A DNA stretch of 47,366 nucleotides, taken from assembly GCA_947650285.1 (NCBI GenBank), contig CANTFL010000991.1:1-47366 (forward strand), written 5' to 3'. Positions 45,308 through 47,366 of the stretch are shown piece by piece (position 1 is the stretch's first letter; each line of letters opens with the position of its first letter). The notes below the pieces were generated by a model that was not told where the DNA came from, did not search any database, and saw only the letters and a program-made list of their open reading frames with translations. A program made the translations under genes and the position numbers. The stretch comes from Hyaloperonospora brassicae. Taxonomy: Eukaryota; Oomycota; Peronosporomycetes; Peronosporales; Peronosporaceae.

Positions 45308-46960
45308 TTATACTACACCCTGGCGGAACATGGCAGAGGCCACGCTCATGAAAGCCGTGATGTTAGCGCCCATGTGGAGATCACCTGCAGCATTGAACTC
45401 CTCCGCGGAAGCTGCTACGCGGTCATGCAGCTCGTACATGTAATCTACGCCACCGTGAGAGTCATCACACACCTGGTTAGAGAATCGCTTTACACAAACA
45501 AAACCTAATCATACATCGCACCTTTGACGATCTTGTCCACCTCCTCGTCGGATAGCTGCGTCGACGCCCCGAGGTTATTCGTGATTAATGCGAAGGAGCC
45601 GCCATTTAGAGCCTTGTTCGGGCCGAAAGCCAGATCGTGCTGCTTGATGAGCCTAACGGCTTCGTCTGTGCAAGGGAAATTGGCTCCTTCAAAAATGCCC
45701 TTGCAGCCGTTCTTCACAAGTAGACGCACATCATCAGCATCCACGTCGTTCTGAATAGCGCACGGGAAGGCGTAGTCACAAGGTGTTTCCCACAGACGAC
45801 CTTCCTCAGTCGGGTGGTAGTTGGCCGTGGTGGACGACATGATATAAGCACCGAGACGCGCATTACGCTTTTCCTTGATGCGCATGAGCTCTTCCAGACT
45901 TTTCTTTGTAAATCCCTGCTCCTCGATCACATAGCTGAAATTGTCGCTCATTCCGATTGGGATGGCACCGAGATCCAAGAGTTTCTGCGCAACACTGAGC
46001 GCCACTGTGCCACTGCCCGAGATGAGACAGCGCTTTCCTTTCATGGACTCTCCACGGGATTCGAGAATACGATTGGCAAAGTGGGCCACACCGTAGCCAG
46101 TAGCCTGTGGATAATGGTAAGCACCACCACTCAAAATCCCTTCCGTGCCTCCCGGATGCAGTTGACGCAGTCGCTTGTACTGTCCGAACATGTATCCAAT
46201 CTCCTGTGGTCCAACACCTACGCCCGACGTCGGTACATCCGTGTGCGGACCAATGTAATTAGCCAATTCTGTCATGTACGACTGGCAGAAGCGCATGATT
46301 TCCGACTCGCTTTTGTCCATCGGATTAAAATCCGAGCCACCGTGTGCACCGCCATAGGGACCAGCCAGTGCATTGCGGAAAATGGTTTCAAAGCCCAAGA
46401 ACTTGGCGATGCCGTGTGTCGTCTCTGGGTGGAAACGCAGGCCACCCATATAGGGACCTAAAGCACTAGAGAACTGAACACGGAAGCCGCGATTGACACG
46501 GCTGCTGCCCTCGTCATCGATCCACGGGACTCGAAACTGGATCACACGCTCTGGCTCCATCAGCGTCTTCATGACCCACGCGTACTTGGGGTACCGGTCG
46601 AAAACGGGCACCACCGAGTCGACAAAGTTTTGCACGGCTTGTACGTACTCCTCCTGTCGGAAGCGATCGAGAACGGGCACTCGATCAGTCGAGAGAGGAG
46701 CCATATAGACCTACTTCTTAGCTGTGGCGAGGGGGGGTGCGTACCTGGTTCGGATCGCGACGAATCACTTCGTCCGTCAACATGTCCGCAGCCTCCTGAC
46801 CATTGCGGAACCGCTTGTCGCCCCCGCGACGGAACAGCGGCTTGGTTTTCCAGTGCTTCTTGCCGTGCGTCGTGCCGTAGACGTCCGACATGAGCGACGA
46901 GCTCAGGCGAACGCGGCCGGAGCGCGGGGCTGGATGCGACGGGCGAGTGGATGCCAACAT
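45308..46960 (-). CDS. NADP-glutamate dehydrogenase-like protein lacking catalytic residues
   Basis: Homologue of hexameric bacterial-type glutamate dehydrogenase. Exons (minus) 46960-46745, 46653-45522 and 45444-45308, with introns of 91 and 77 bp, give 494 residues (E. coli GdhA has 447). Junctions align without gaps to the family: RDPNQ|EEYVQAVQNF and VDKIVK|DYMYELHDR, ending GANITAFMSVASAMFRQGVV. The extra roughly 50 N-terminal residues start MLASTRPSHPAPRSGRVRL, rich in Arg/Ser without acids, suggesting mitochondrial import. The dinucleotide loop SGSGTVA is kept. However, the substrate/catalytic residues equivalent to K89, K113, K125 and D165 of the Clostridium symbiosum enzyme are M141, R165, H176 and G216. 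Normal GDH activity is therefore unlikely, although the frame is intact. A longest-ORF model would start falsely inside intron 1 at 46704 and stop falsely in intron 2. Confidence 0.88.
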
Positions 46961-46994
46961 GGAGGAGGGGGACTCTGCGTGCTCGATCCAAAAT

Positions 46995-47020
46995 ATACTG
47001 AACTGACTGACTGATAGCGG
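46995..47020 (-). promoter_or_regulatory. possible transcription start region of the GDH-like gene
   Basis: The minus strand has a short CAGT-type repeat (GTCAGTCAGTTCAGTATATT) about 40-60 bp upstream of the chosen ATG. It is loosely Inr-like. If it is the start site, the in-frame ATG at 47098 cannot be used, which favours 46960. Confidence 0.3.
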
Positions 47021-47366
47021 GCGTTGAAACAGCAACTGGTCGAGGTGGTGGGGCAGCTGGAAACGTGCGGTATTGGCGAAGAGGATGGTGCGGTACATAC
47101 CGGTGTGGTGGCGGTGGGCTGTTTCCGATACCGATACGACGGGGAAATGGCGTCAAGCGTACTGCAGAAGCTTTTTTGCACGCAGTGTCGGACATTTTCC
47201 CGATGCAGCAGATATGCCTGACAGGTGTGTGATATTGCGCGGATATTTTACCGGCTCGTTGAATTGAGGCATTGTTTTCATGGTTTTTTACGATGGTCAT
47301 GTCGGCGTGTTGACTACTTTTCTCCGGAACCTCGAATGATAAGATGTCGTAACCGCTTTTTTGGCG
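47021..47366. other. upstream flank, no gene recognised
   Basis: Short frames only up to the window edge. Nothing is supported beyond the promoter region of the GDH-like gene. Confidence 0.4.

Noticed and set aside
45505..46704. Single-exon GDH model starting MAPLSTDRV and ending GAMYD
   Set aside because: Its N-terminus is intron sequence and its C-terminus lacks the last conserved helices; family alignment supports splice sites at 46744/46654 and 45521/45445.
46711..46744. A 34-bp intron for the GDH-like gene ending at AAGTAG
   Set aside because: It keeps the frame but is far shorter than every other intron here and leaves 19 extra residues (VYMAPLSTD...) between RDPNQ and EEYVQ; the 91-bp intron aligns without a gap.

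Overview
The window looks like nuclear DNA of an oomycete, most probably Phytophthora or a close downy-mildew relative. Four things point there. Full-length PDR-type ABC transporters (ABCG layout) and HXT-like sugar porters are typical of oomycetes. The introns I could place are short GT-AG introns of 68-137 bp. Several genes have sequences close to the oomycete Inr/FPR core promoter (GCTCATTYYNCAWTTT) just upstream of the ATG. The spaces between genes are filled with decayed retroelements. No bacterial-style operons, tRNA or rRNA genes were seen.

Layout. 1-626: 3' end of an LTR retroelement (polyprotein tail, polypurine tract, 3' LTR). 627-1332: broken P/Q/Y-rich coding remnant. 1333-8198: accessory, repeat-rich DNA with a degenerate 29-30 bp repeat field, a 121-bp tandem array and a minus-strand LINE fragment with a zf-RVT knuckle. 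8199-12504: PDR ABC transporter with a core promoter and a 3' CTT microsatellite. 15550-17184: intronless sugar porter (minus) with a core promoter. 17185-29175: a 12-kb stretch without a recognisable gene, mostly AT-rich, containing a 28-bp-arm hairpin and two solo LTRs, each with a perfect 5-bp target-site duplication. 29176-30449: COQ5, preceded by seven phased decamers. 31875-37305: DCAF1 (minus), divergent from the histidine methyltransferase METTL18/Hpm1 (37677-38634). About 38700-39010: homopolymer-rich sequence that is probably an assembly artefact. 39503-41288: unrecognised three-exon lysine-rich protein (minus). 41289-45307: no convincing gene. 45308-46960: a three-exon relative of hexameric NADP-glutamate dehydrogenase (minus).

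I rebuilt the multi-exon gene models by reading GT/AG sites against remembered family proteins. Five genes (COQ5, DCAF1, METTL18, the lysine-rich protein and the GDH-like gene) are split by introns, so longest-ORF models misplace their ends. The genes do not form one pathway: membrane export, sugar uptake, ubiquinone synthesis, ubiquitin ligase targeting, ribosomal-protein histidine methylation and a glutamate-dehydrogenase fold.

The two most interesting observations are these. The GDH-like gene keeps an intact frame, fold and dinucleotide loop but lacks the substrate and catalytic lysines and the catalytic aspartate, so it looks like a pseudoenzyme or a re-purposed enzyme. The LTR family has diverged in sequence but keeps a chain of perfect short hairpins and one conserved core motif.
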